Assembly: GCA_013694835.1 (NCBI GenBank)
Contig: JACDBP010000305.1
Location: 1 to 6,522, forward strand
Length of the DNA: 6,522 bases
From: Chloroflexota bacterium
Lineage (GTDB): Bacteria > Chloroflexota > Limnocylindria > Limnocylindrales > CSP1-4
Reading direction: 5' to 3'
Positions 1-5,350 of this stretch are shown here, one piece after another. Each line of letters begins with the position of its first letter. Position 1 is the stretch's first letter. A program made the translations under genes and the position numbers. The notes under the pieces are model-generated. The model had not been told where the DNA came from. It did not search any database and saw nothing but the letters and a program-made list of their open reading frames with translations.

Positions 1-136
1 TGCCGGAGGGCACCCTTTCGAGCGCCGACGCCGTCGAGAACCCGGCGGCCGACGCGGTGCTCCCCGCGAGCATCAAGGCGGCCAACAGCATGGCTCCTAG
101 CCGAGGCGCACGCCCCACCCGAACACCGGTTCGCAT
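1..136 (-). CDS. N-terminus of a secreted or membrane-anchored protein (partial)
   Basis: Reading the minus strand from the ATG at 136 gives 45 codons before the window ends, so the 3' part is missing. The peptide begins MRTGVRVGRAPRLGAMLLAA and continues through a hydrophobic stretch to GSTASAAG, which is a standard Sec signal peptide: arginines in the n-region (R2, R6, R9, R12), a hydrophobic core at about residues 13-24, and a likely signal peptidase I cut after ASA at about residue 30. Third codon positions are almost all G or C from about codon 14 onward and this bias ends near the start, which fits coding DNA beginning here. An internal ATG at 91 would remove the charged n-region, so 136 is preferred. 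No strong ribosome-binding site is visible. The plus-strand frame over the same bases has similar third-position bias but no natural end. The mature protein is unknown. Confidence 0.55.
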   Translation of the reverse strand, partial: MRTGVRVGRAPRLGAMLLAALMLAGSTASAAGFSTASALERVPSG

Positions 137-282
137 GCTCACGTCATACCGCGAGCGTCAAGGGCACGCGGCGCCTTATGCGCGTCTGCCCGTGAACTTC
201 ACCGCGTCTCTGGGGAGGGGTGAGATCGACGTTTCGTTCGCCTCAGCCGAGCGGCGGAGTCTGGCCGCCCGTCGTGTCGAGG

Positions 283-1029
283 TCAGCCGAGGGGCTCGTC
301 CTCGACGAAGACCCAGTCTAGCCCGTGGCGTTCGGCGGCCTGGGTGGTCAGGGCACGGATGCCAGGTGCCTCGGTTCGATAGTGGCCGGCCAGGATCAGG
401 TTGAGTCCCGCCTCGCGGGCGAAGAGCCGGGTGAACATCGATCCCTCGCCGGTGAGGTAGGTGTCGCAGCCGAGCTGGAGTGCCTCCTCGAGCCAGCTCG
501 TCATCCCACCGGCCCCGGTGACGATCGCGACCCGCTCGGAGCGATCCACGTTCCGGTGGACCTCCGGTTCGCCACCGACGGCCCCGACGACGGCCGCAGC
601 CAGGTCGTCGAGCGTACCGACCCAGTTTCCGTGAACGCCTGCCTGGCCACCCACGTAGCCGGCGAATCGGCCGTCGGTCGGGAGTCCGATGAGGCGGGCG
701 AGCGCGTCGCCGGTACCGAAGCCGGACGCGGCGTCCAACGACGCGTGGGCACTGTAGAGGGAGATCCCGAGCTCGCGCAGGCGTTCGAGCTTCGGTCCAT
801 GCGTCCGCAGGTCGATGTGGCGCCAGCTGGGGTGGTGCACCAGCAGCAACTCGACACTGGCTTCGGCTGCCCGGTCGATGGCAGCCAGGGTCGTGTTGAC
901 GGCCGCCCCGATGCGCGTGACGGGGTTCCCCGCGTCGAGGATCAGCCCGTTCTCGGGTTCCTCATCGCGGAACCGCGCCGCGTCGAGCAGCTCGTCGAGG
1001 TCAGCGGCGATGTCGGCCGCCGTCGTCAT
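283..1029 (-). CDS. NIF3/YbgI-family dinuclear metal centre protein
   Basis: This is a complete 248-residue member of the NIF3 (YbgI/GCH-I type 2-like) family, whose members form toroidal hexamers with two metal ions per subunit; their physiological reaction is still debated (metal-dependent hydrolase or metal trafficking). The expected metal ligands are all visible: His65-His66 in LLLVHHPSW, Asp99 in LYSAHASLDA, and His216 and Glu220 in LAGHYRTEAPG. The TGE motif at 193-195 is also family-like, and the length matches the usual single-domain size of about 250 residues. The family's common HHG is HHP here. The ATG at 1029 lies 3 nt after the stop of the upstream dehydrogenase gene, so the two are probably co-transcribed and translationally coupled; no clear Shine-Dalgarno sequence is seen. 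The family assignment is strong. A functional link to proline catabolism is not established. Confidence 0.92.
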   Translation of the reverse strand: MTTAADIAADLDELLDAARFRDEEPENGLILDAGNPVTRIGAAVNTTLAAIDRAAEASVELLLVHHPSWRHIDLRTHGPKLERLRELGISLYSAHASLDAASGFGTGDALARLIGLPTDGRFAGYVGGQAGVHGNWVGTLDDLAAAVVGAVGGEPEVHRNVDRSERVAIVTGAGGMTSWLEEALQLGCDTYLTGEGSMFTRLFAREAGLNLILAGHYRTEAPGIRALTTQAAERHGLDWVFVEDEPLG

Positions 1030-1032
1030 CGG

Positions 1033-2613
1033 TCAGTCGACGACGGTCTGCGACTGCTCCCGCAGGAACTGCTGGACGTAGTAGAGGCCGCCGCCCGCCT
1101 TGCCGGTCGAGCCCGAGGCCTTCCAGCCGCCGAAGGGCTGGATGCCGGGCCACGCGCCTGTCGTCGCGCCGGCGCGGCGGTTGACGTAGACGACACCGGC
1201 CTCGATGCGATCGAGGAACCGTTGGACCTCCTCCTGGTCCTCGCTGTAGAAGCCGGCCGTGAGGCCGTAGGGGGAGTCATTCGACAGTTCGATGGCCTCG
1301 TCGATGGAATCGACCGGGGCCACCGCAACGAAGGGCACGAACAGCTCGTCCCGGAAGAGGCGGTGGCTGGGAGGCAGACCGGTGACCACCGTCGGCGCGA
1401 CGAAGTGACCCTTACCCAGCTCGCCGTCCGTGACACGTTCGCCACCCACGACCACCTGGCCCTCCCGCTTGGCCTCGCCGACGGCGTTCTCGTAGCGCGC
1501 CATCGCCTTGCGGTTGATGATCGGCCCGAGCCAGTTCTCGCGCCCCAGCGGGTCGCCCAGCTTGATCTGGCGGGTCTTGTCGGCCAGCAGCTTCACGAAC
1601 TCGTCGTGAACGGGGCGCTCCACGTAGACCCGGCTGTTGGCGGAGCACTTCTGGCCGCCGAAGCCGAAGGCGGCGCGCATGACACCTTCGGCTGCCTCTT
1701 CCAGATCGGCCTTGCGGCTGACGATGGTCGGGTTCTTGCCGCCCATCTCCACGATGACGGGCCTCGGGTAGTCGCGCGCGAAGCTCTTGTACAGCTCGAA
1801 TCCCACCTCGAACGAGCCAGTGAAGACGATGCCGTCGATGTCGTCGTTCTCCTGCAGCTCGGAGCCGACGGTCTCGCCGGGTCCTGCGACGTAGTTGAAG
1901 ACGCCGTTCGGCAGGCCGGCCTCGGCGAGGATCTCGTAGAGCTTGATGCCGAGCAGTGGCGCGTCCGAGCTGGGCTTGAAAACGACCGTGTTGCCGGCGA
2001 CGAGCGCGCCACCGGCCGGTCCGCCCGATAGTGCGAACGGGAAGTTGAAAGGGCTGATGACCGCCCAGACCCCGTGCGGCTTCAGCACGGAGCGCGTGTG
2101 GACGGCGTCGTCGCCGAGGTTGCCCATCCGGTGGTCGAAGCCGTCATGCGCCTCGAACTGGTCGCAGTAGTAGCGGATCAGGTCGGCGGTCTCCTCGACA
2201 TCGCCGAGCGCCTCGAGCCGGTTCTTGCCGACCTCCATCGCCATCAGTGCACCCAGCTCCATCTGGCGCTCGGAGATGAGGTCGGCGGCCTTCCGAAGCA
2301 GGACCACGCGCTCCTGCCAGGGAGTACCGCTCCAGCCGGGGAAGGCAGCCCTGGCGGCTGCGATGGCGTCCTTGGCGTCCTGTCGCGTGCCCTTGGCGAA
2401 GTGGCCCAGCAGCAGGCTGTCGTCGATGGGGGAACGGTCCTCGAACTCGCCCTCGCCATGCTGCGGCTGGCCGTTGATGTGGTTCGAATAGTGCTTGCCG
2501 AGCTGGGCGCGCGCCTTCTCGATGCCCGCCTCGAAGAGCCGGTGCAGCTCCTCGTTGTCGTTGCGGAGCGTGGCGTACGTGATCTTCAGTCGGGGGCTGG
2601 AAGGGGCGGTCAT
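1033..2613 (-). CDS. pruA: L-glutamate gamma-semialdehyde dehydrogenase (1-pyrroline-5-carboxylate dehydrogenase)
   Basis: This 526-residue aldehyde dehydrogenase should oxidise L-glutamate 5-semialdehyde (in equilibrium with P5C) to L-glutamate with NAD+, the last step of proline and arginine/ornithine breakdown, in the cytoplasm. Catalytic residues are intact: Asn190 in SPFNFPF, Glu289 in VIVEMGGKNP, Cys323 in GGQKCSANSR, and the cofactor-loop motif FTGS at 264-267. The C-terminal block RAGATTGAWPGIQPFGGWK and the QKCSA context point to the RocA/PruA-type monofunctional branch rather than a generic aldehyde dehydrogenase. The N-terminal ITYATLRNDNEELHRLFEAG also fits. An upstream in-frame start would add 55 Pro/Arg-rich residues. 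The ATG at 2613 is preferred because GAGG (2622-2625 on the plus strand) lies 8 nt before it and the length matches the family. It is first in an apparent operon with the NIF3-like gene. No proline dehydrogenase gene is present in the window. Confidence 0.93.
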   Translation of the reverse strand: MTAPSSPRLKITYATLRNDNEELHRLFEAGIEKARAQLGKHYSNHINGQPQHGEGEFEDRSPIDDSLLLGHFAKGTRQDAKDAIAAARAAFPGWSGTPWQERVVLLRKAADLISERQMELGALMAMEVGKNRLEALGDVEETADLIRYYCDQFEAHDGFDHRMGNLGDDAVHTRSVLKPHGVWAVISPFNFPFALSGGPAGGALVAGNTVVFKPSSDAPLLGIKLYEILAEAGLPNGVFNYVAGPGETVGSELQENDDIDGIVFTGSFEVGFELYKSFARDYPRPVIVEMGGKNPTIVSRKADLEEAAEGVMRAAFGFGGQKCSANSRVYVERPVHDEFVKLLADKTRQIKLGDPLGRENWLGPIINRKAMARYENAVGEAKREGQVVVGGERVTDGELGKGHFVAPTVVTGLPPSHRLFRDELFVPFVAVAPVDSIDEAIELSNDSPYGLTAGFYSEDQEEVQRFLDRIEAGVVYVNRRAGATTGAWPGIQPFGGWKASGSTGKAGGGLYYVQQFLREQSQTVVD

Positions 2614-2790
2614 GGGCGTGGCCTCGTAGGTCGTGGCGGGTTCGGTCGGGGCCGTCGGCGCGCGGGGGTTCGGGCGGCCCGGACGCACGGCGAGTCTACT
2701 CCGGGGGCCGGGAGTGCCGGGGCCGGCCGGGGGCAGATCGGCGGCCCGGCCCACTTGGTCCCGGGGGCCCTCGCCCATTTACTGCCAGGG

Positions 2791-2831
2791 GGCGGCACGT
2801 GGCCGTCGGGGCCCCCGGCCCACGTGCCGCC
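2791..2831. repeat. Perfect 12-bp inverted repeat (potential hairpin) with CACGTG in each arm
   Basis: GGCGGCACGTGG at 2791-2802 is exactly reverse-complementary to 2820-2831, separated by 17 nt that themselves contain the palindrome GGGGCCCC. With a small bulge the pairing extends outward to CAGG at about 2786 and CCTG at about 2839. It lies downstream of the minus-strand HTH-nuclease gene and could stop its transcription, although no T-rich tract follows on either strand. Each arm contains the palindrome CACGTG, so a protein-binding site is an alternative. Confidence 0.6.
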
Positions 2832-2864
2832 GGGCCCTGTGCGTAGCGGTCCAGCCGACCGGGG

Positions 2865-2889
2865 TCCCACCATCCAGGAAACTGGTTCC
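2865..2889 (-). repeat. Dispersed bipartite repeat, copy 1
   Basis: On the minus strand this reads GGAACCAGTTTC, five variable bases, then TGGTGGGA. The 12-base first block is identical to the copies at 3812-3836 and 3980-4004. It lies 25 nt past the stop codon of the HTH-nuclease gene and has the same orientation as that gene. The first block with its flanks is an imperfect palindrome (GGAA and TTCC arms), as expected of a site for a dimeric helix-turn-helix protein; that role is inferred. Confidence 0.75.
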
Positions 2890-2914
2890 CACTTGCCCGC
2901 GGACCCGCCGACCT

Positions 2915-3694
2915 TCAGGCGAGCTCCTGACGCATCGTGCTGGACCGAGGTGGCTCGAGGGCCAGGACCGCTCGCTTCGCCGCCCGCACTCGGACCCTTC
3001 CAGCCGATCCCCGGATACCAGGAGCCATCGTCGTAGGTGACAGGAACCACAGTCCCGCGAGCGGTCCATCCGGTCGCGCAAGCCAGCTCCGAACCTCCCG
3101 TGACCTTGCGGGGAACGCCGAGGCGAACGTCGTCGGGTGTCCCGCCACGACCCGTCGGTTGGTCGACGTGTCCAAGACGACCAGTAGGTTCCCGATCGAT
3201 GCCGGCCGCCACCCGAGCTCCCCGGCGATGATCGACGGTGCGACACGCCGTTTTCGGCCATTCGATGCCAGCAGATCCTGCTGGTCGACGACTCGTGTCT
3301 TGATCTCGTTCAGCGCAAGGGCCCGCCGTTCGGCGTGCCAGCCGACCAGGTCGACCGACCCGCGCTCGCCGAAGTGGTTGAACGTGAACTCGGGCTGCAC
3401 CTCCCACCCGCGAGCGACCATGAGGGAGGCGACCTTCTCGACCATCCGAGCGTGACCTTCGTCGAGCAGCTTTGCGAGCTCCGGGCCGCGCCACCTCGGG
3501 GCGAACGGGAGCTCGATCTCCAACGCGGCGCAGATGCGCCGAACTGCCCGAAGCGGCAGTTGCGTGAGATGTCCACGCTCGGCGATGGACACATACTTCT
3601 GGTCGACATCCGCCTTTCGGGCGAGATCCTCCTGTCGCCAGCCGCGCCGTCGACGGATCGCCCGGATCACGAGCCCGACCTGCTGATCCGTCAT
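2915..3694 (-). CDS. XRE-type helix-turn-helix protein fused to a PD-(D/E)XK nuclease-like domain
   Basis: This 259-residue protein has two parts. Residues about 4-62 form an XRE/Cro-type helix-turn-helix (IRAIRRRRGWRQEDLARKAD, then VDQKYVSIAERG), a specific DNA-binding fold. Residues about 80-220 look like a PD-(D/E)XK nuclease core: a helix with Glu86, a strand, then GSVDLVGWH with Asp115 and ALALNEIKTRV with Glu130 and Lys132. This is the D...ExK spacing of the fold, and the putative catalytic residues are intact. The basic C-terminal tail (about 228-241) could contact DNA. The ATG at 3694 is the first in-frame Met and fits the HTH boundary; the ribosome-binding site is weak. Neighbouring genes are unrelated in function, and the gene is flanked by copies of a dispersed repeat and preceded by direct repeats, which suggests autoregulation or a self-contained element. 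I do not recognise a named family. It could be a catalytically active nuclease or a regulator that merely keeps the fold. Confidence 0.8.
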   Translation of the reverse strand: MTDQQVGLVIRAIRRRRGWRQEDLARKADVDQKYVSIAERGHLTQLPLRAVRRICAALEIELPFAPRWRGPELAKLLDEGHARMVEKVASLMVARGWEVQPEFTFNHFGERGSVDLVGWHAERRALALNEIKTRVVDQQDLLASNGRKRRVAPSIIAGELGWRPASIGNLLVVLDTSTNRRVVAGHPTTFASAFPARSREVRSWLARPDGPLAGLWFLSPTTMAPGIRGSAGRVRVRAAKRAVLALEPPRSSTMRQELA

Positions 3695-3723
3695 GCCCCG
3701 AGCTTGGCGATCGGCAGTTCACC

Positions 3724-3746
3724 GTCGCTTACCTGGGTCGCTTACC
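3724..3746. promoter_or_regulatory. Tandem direct repeats 30-52 bp upstream of the HTH-nuclease start (candidate operator)
   Basis: GTCGCTTACC occurs at 3724-3733 and again at 3737-3746, a 13-bp period, and CTTACCC recurs at 3747-3753. Read on the minus strand they lie about 30-52 nt before the HTH-nuclease ATG, where an autorepressor would act on a promoter. XRE-family regulators often bind repeated short sites near their own start. The repeats are seen directly; operator function is inferred. Confidence 0.35.
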
Positions 3747-3760
3747 CTTACCCGGGCCCC

Positions 3761-3792
3761 ACCAGCCTCGTCGCTACATCTCGGAGGCTGGT
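3761..3792. repeat. 9-bp-stem inverted repeat
   Basis: ACCAGCCTC at 3761-3769 pairs perfectly with GAGGCTGGT at 3784-3792 across a 14-nt loop. It lies between the end of the minus-strand zinc-ribbon gene and the start of the minus-strand HTH-nuclease gene. It could be a weak terminator for the former or part of the leader or operator of the latter. There is no T-rich run after it. Confidence 0.5.
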
Positions 3793-3811
3793 CAGCCTAG
3801 CCAGGGCCACA

Positions 3812-3836
3812 TCCCACCACCGAGGAAACTGGTTCC
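3812..3836 (-). repeat. Dispersed bipartite repeat, copy 2
   Basis: On the minus strand this reads GGAACCAGTTTC, five variable bases, then TGGTGGGA; both blocks are identical to copy 1 and only the 5-base spacer differs. It is 117 nt upstream of the HTH-nuclease start and in the gene's orientation, so copies 1 and 2 are direct repeats bracketing that gene. With the inverted copy at 3980-4004 it forms the arms of an inverted-repeat segment. Confidence 0.75.
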
Positions 3837-3925
3837 TGTTGTCCACGAGGGACGTGCGATCCAGGCGCCGAGCCGTCCGTGTTCGGGCTGGTTCCAGCGT
3901 CGCATGTGCGGTAATCCGCGGCCAT

Positions 3926-3946
3926 TCCGCTCGACAAGTGAGCGGA
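3926..3946. repeat. Small hairpin between the inverted repeat copies
   Basis: TCCGCTC at 3926-3932 pairs with GAGCGGA at 3940-3946 around a 7-nt loop. It is roughly central between repeat copies 2 and 3 and has no T-tract. It may be structural in a small element, or chance in GC-rich DNA. Confidence 0.4.
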
Positions 3947-3979
3947 TCGCCGTTGCCAAGCGGCCGTCCGTGCTTACCA

Positions 3980-4004
3980 GGAACCAGTTTCGTAGCTGGT
4001 GGAA
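3980..4004 (+). repeat. Dispersed bipartite repeat, copy 3 (inverted)
   Basis: On the plus strand this reads GGAACCAGTTTC, five variable bases, then TGGTGGAA: the 12-base block is identical to the other copies, and the second block differs at one base. It faces the opposite way to copies 1 and 2 and lies 32 nt beyond the stop codon of the zinc-ribbon gene. Weaker similarity to copy 2 continues for about 11 nt on the inner side (3969-3979 against 3837-3847). Confidence 0.75.
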
Positions 4005-4036
4005 TGGTCGGGTTCGACCTTGAGTACCAGGCCGAG

Positions 4037-4378
4037 CTAGGCGGTCTGGACACTCCGGAAGCAGTCGGAGCAGTAGACCGGCTTGTCCATGCGCGGCTTG
4101 AACGGGACCTGGGCGGCGTTCCCGCACTTGGAGCAGATCACCGCGAAGTACTCGCGGGCCGGCCGATAGTCGCCCCGCTCGTAGCCGCGGGGACCGCCGA
4201 TGTCGCGCACCTCGTAGCCACCGGACTCGCGGCTGGCGCGCCGGCTCGCCCGGCAGCTGGAACAGCGCTTGGGGTCCGAGGCGAACCCCTTCTGCGCGTA
4301 GAACTCCTGGTCCGCAGCCGAGTGCACGAACTCGATGCCACAGTCGGCGCAGGTCACATTTCGATCGACGTAGGACAC
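4037..4378 (-). CDS. Double zinc-ribbon protein (zf-trcl type plus CxxC-x17-CxxC domain)
   Basis: With a GTG start at 4378 this is a 113-residue protein made of two zinc-binding modules. The N-terminal module has Cys10/Cys13 (CADCG) and Cys39/Cys42 (CSSC), with the family signature EFYAQKGF between them. The C-terminal module has Cys82/Cys85 and Cys103/Cys106 with exactly 17 residues between the pairs and the typical VPFKPRMDKPVYCSDCF. The arginine- and tyrosine-rich segment at about 43-77 is probably a flexible linker. Members are small, probably cytoplasmic proteins of unknown role; nucleic-acid or protein binding is the usual guess. The GTG start is chosen because SYVDRNVTCADCG matches the family N-terminus and GGAGG lies 11 nt upstream. 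An in-frame ATG at 4429 would add 17 residues. Eight zinc ligands are intact. Confidence 0.85.
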   Translation of the reverse strand: MSYVDRNVTCADCGIEFVHSAADQEFYAQKGFASDPKRCSSCRASRRASRESGGYEVRDIGGPRGYERGDYRPAREYFAVICSKCGNAAQVPFKPRMDKPVYCSDCFRSVQTA

Positions 4379-4601
4379 CGTAGCGGGACCCTCCCAAGAC
4401 AAGACCGCCAGCGGATCGGGCATACCCACTCCGGTGGCTCGACGTGTTAGGCGGCCGGGCGCGAAGCGTCAGACAGTCGAGCGCCGCGCGACCCAGGTGT
4501 TCTGTCGAGGTCCACTGTTCGGGGCGCACCGGATTCCTCCGAGAGCCTACCACCGCGACCGGATGGAGGGTCTGCGGCCGCGATGGGGGACAATCCGGGG
4601 C
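4379..4601. other. Divergent intergenic region between the zinc-ribbon and lipoprotein genes
   Basis: These 223 bp must hold the promoters of two divergent genes. On the plus strand GACAAT at 4589-4594 resembles a -10 element and ends only 7 nt before the lipoprotein ATG, which would give an essentially leaderless transcript; no matching -35 is seen. On the minus strand GGAGG, 11 nt before the zinc-ribbon GTG, is the likely ribosome-binding site. No RNA gene or strong terminator was found. Confidence 0.4.
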
Positions 4602-5231
4602 ATGAAGCGCACCTTCGACCGCCCATCGAGTGGGGAAGCGGCTCTCCTGGTCGTTCTGGCCGGATTGCTCGTAGCCACGTGCGGGAGCGGCTCCGGCCCA
4701 TCGTCGGCCACCGCCCCTCGGACGGTGGCGACGACTTCCACGAGCGGCCCGACGGCCACGAGCTCTGCCGTGGGGACGAGCTTGCCAACCGGATCGGAGG
4801 GCCTCCCCGTCGCGTTCCGGACGGGCGCAGCGTCGCTGACGCTGACCGGAAGCGAGCGGGCAACGGTCGAGCTCGCCGAGATCGTGCCGAGCGAAGACGG
4901 CATCATCTTCTCCGGATCCGACCCCGTGGAAGGCACGAGCGTGTCGTGGCGCGAGCGCGGCAAGGAAAATGGCTGGTATCTGTCGGTCACGGGGTTCTTC
5001 GGTACGGGTGCCATCGCGACCGAGGACCCGATCCCGTTCCTGTCGCTGACGTCGCCCGACGACCGGTACGTCCAGGACATGGCGGGACGCTGCACCGTCA
5101 ACGTCACGATTTCGACGCGTGAGCGGTTCGAGGGGACCATCGACTGCGCCGGACTGGCCTGGCTCGATGAGGAGGATCAGCCTGTCGGCGAACCGTTCGA
5201 TGTGAAGGTGACCTTCAGCGCTGCCCCATAG
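4602..5231 (+). CDS. Putative secreted lipoprotein of unknown function
   Basis: The 209-residue product starts with a signal sequence (MKRTFDRP, then a hydrophobic stretch at 12-25) ending at Cys27 in LVATCGSGSG, which resembles a lipobox; the Thr just before the cysteine is unusual, so lipidation is probable rather than certain. A Ser/Thr/Pro/Ala-rich linker follows (about 28-65), typical of surface lipoproteins, then a strand-rich domain (about 68-207). Cys164 (GRCTVNV) and Cys182 (TIDCAGL) could form a disulphide. The closing pattern of C-T-V, F-E-G-T, C-A-G-L, G-x-x-F-D-V recalls small extracellular beta-sandwich lipoproteins of the LpqH type, but this is a resemblance only. The frame opens further upstream at 4434 and 4563. 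The ATG at 4602 is preferred because it places charged residues directly before the hydrophobic core. It is divergent from the zinc-ribbon gene and ends at an 11-bp tandem repeat. Confidence 0.72.
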   Translation: MKRTFDRPSSGEAALLVVLAGLLVATCGSGSGPSSATAPRTVATTSTSGPTATSSAVGTSLPTGSEGLPVAFRTGAASLTLTGSERATVELAEIVPSEDGIIFSGSDPVEGTSVSWRERGKENGWYLSVTGFFGTGAIATEDPIPFLSLTSPDDRYVQDMAGRCTVNVTISTRERFEGTIDCAGLAWLDEEDQPVGEPFDVKVTFSAAP

Positions 5232-5272
5232 GCCTGCGACAGGCCTGCGACGGGCCTGCGACGGGCCTGCGG
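5231..5272. repeat. 11-bp tandem repeat, about 3.8 copies
   Basis: The unit GGCCTGCGACR is repeated at 5231-5241, 5242-5252 and 5253-5263, with a partial fourth at 5264-5272. The array begins on the last base of the lipoprotein stop codon. Adjacent units can fold (CAGGCC with GGCCTG), so it could slow or stop transcription. The near-identity of units suggests recent slippage, and copy number may vary between strains. Confidence 0.8.
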
Positions 5273-5327
5273 TGCCACAATGGCGCTGCGCTGACCATCC
5301 CGCACGGTCCGGCGCCGGATGGACTCC

Positions 5328-5350
5328 GGAGGGAGGCGCTCGGAGCATTG
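5328..5350 (+). promoter_or_regulatory. Ribosome-binding site and TTG start of the SbcD-like gene
   Basis: The purine-rich GGAGGGAGG at 5328-5336 is the strongest Shine-Dalgarno-like sequence in the window and precedes the TTG at 5348 by 11 nt. No in-frame ATG, GTG or TTG that would preserve better spacing was found in the roughly 50 bp upstream. It supports the TTG as the true start. Confidence 0.6.

Larger units (their letters stand above)
2614..2914. other. GC-rich intergenic region between the dehydrogenase start and the HTH-nuclease stop
   Basis: No convincing gene is seen. The stretch is dominated by runs of G and C, especially at 2700-2835. From left to right it holds the dehydrogenase ribosome-binding site (2622-2625), a possible minus-strand -10 element TAGACT at 2693-2698 with no recognisable -35, a perfect 12-bp inverted repeat at 2791-2831, and one copy of the dispersed 25-bp repeat at 2865-2889. 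The promoter call is weak and rests only on this being an AT-containing hexamer of TANNNT type in a G/C-rich stretch. Confidence 0.6.
3695..4036. other. Repeat-rich intergenic region upstream of the HTH-nuclease gene
   Basis: No gene is supported between the HTH-nuclease start and the zinc-ribbon stop. The region contains a 10-bp direct repeat (3724-3746), a 9-bp-stem hairpin (3761-3792), two inverted copies of the dispersed 25-bp repeat (3812-3836 and 3980-4004) and a small hairpin between them (3926-3946). The direct repeat GCCGTCCGTG occurs at 3872-3881 and 3963-3972. A partial repeat match, GGAACCAG on the minus strand, lies at 3888-3895 inside the palindromic GCTGGTTCCAGC (3887-3898) but lacks the second block. 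The HTH-nuclease promoter must lie here, but no clear -10/-35 pair is visible. Confidence 0.65.

Noticed and set aside
57..404. Plus-strand open frame of 115 codons at the left edge
   Set aside because: Its coding-like bias stops near position 91, exactly where the minus-strand signal-peptide gene begins, and its 3' half is antisense to the NIF3-like gene.
325..2031. Long plus-strand open frame of 568 codons opposite the NIF3-like and dehydrogenase genes
   Set aside because: It is antisense to two genes with clear family motifs. Its composition (Val, Asp, Arg, Gly-rich, no recognisable motif) is what a GC-rich complementary strand produces.
2614..2778. Upstream in-frame extension of the dehydrogenase by 55 residues
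   Set aside because: The extension is Pro/Arg/Gly-rich with no family similarity, while the ATG at 2613 has a GAGG 8 nt upstream and gives the expected length.
3043..3055. GGAACCACAGTCC, partly like the dispersed repeat core
   Set aside because: It needs an inserted base and a mismatch, lacks the TGGTGGRA block, and lies inside coding sequence, so it is probably chance.
2610..3722. Minus-strand open frame of 370 codons overlapping the HTH-nuclease gene in a different frame
   Set aside because: The 2915-3694 frame has recognisable HTH and D...ExK motifs. The alternative frame is low-complexity and Arg/Gly/Pro-rich. A patch near 3000-3060 (VTYDDGSWYPGIGWKG) looks protein-like but has no continuation, so I do not infer a frameshift.
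3888..3895. GGAACCAG on the minus strand as a fourth repeat copy
   Set aside because: Only 8 of the 12 core bases match and the second block is missing; it is noted in the gap description but not called as a copy.
2865..4004. CRISPR-like array from the dispersed repeats
   Set aside because: There are only three copies, widely and unevenly spaced, in mixed orientation, with a gene between them and no cas genes.
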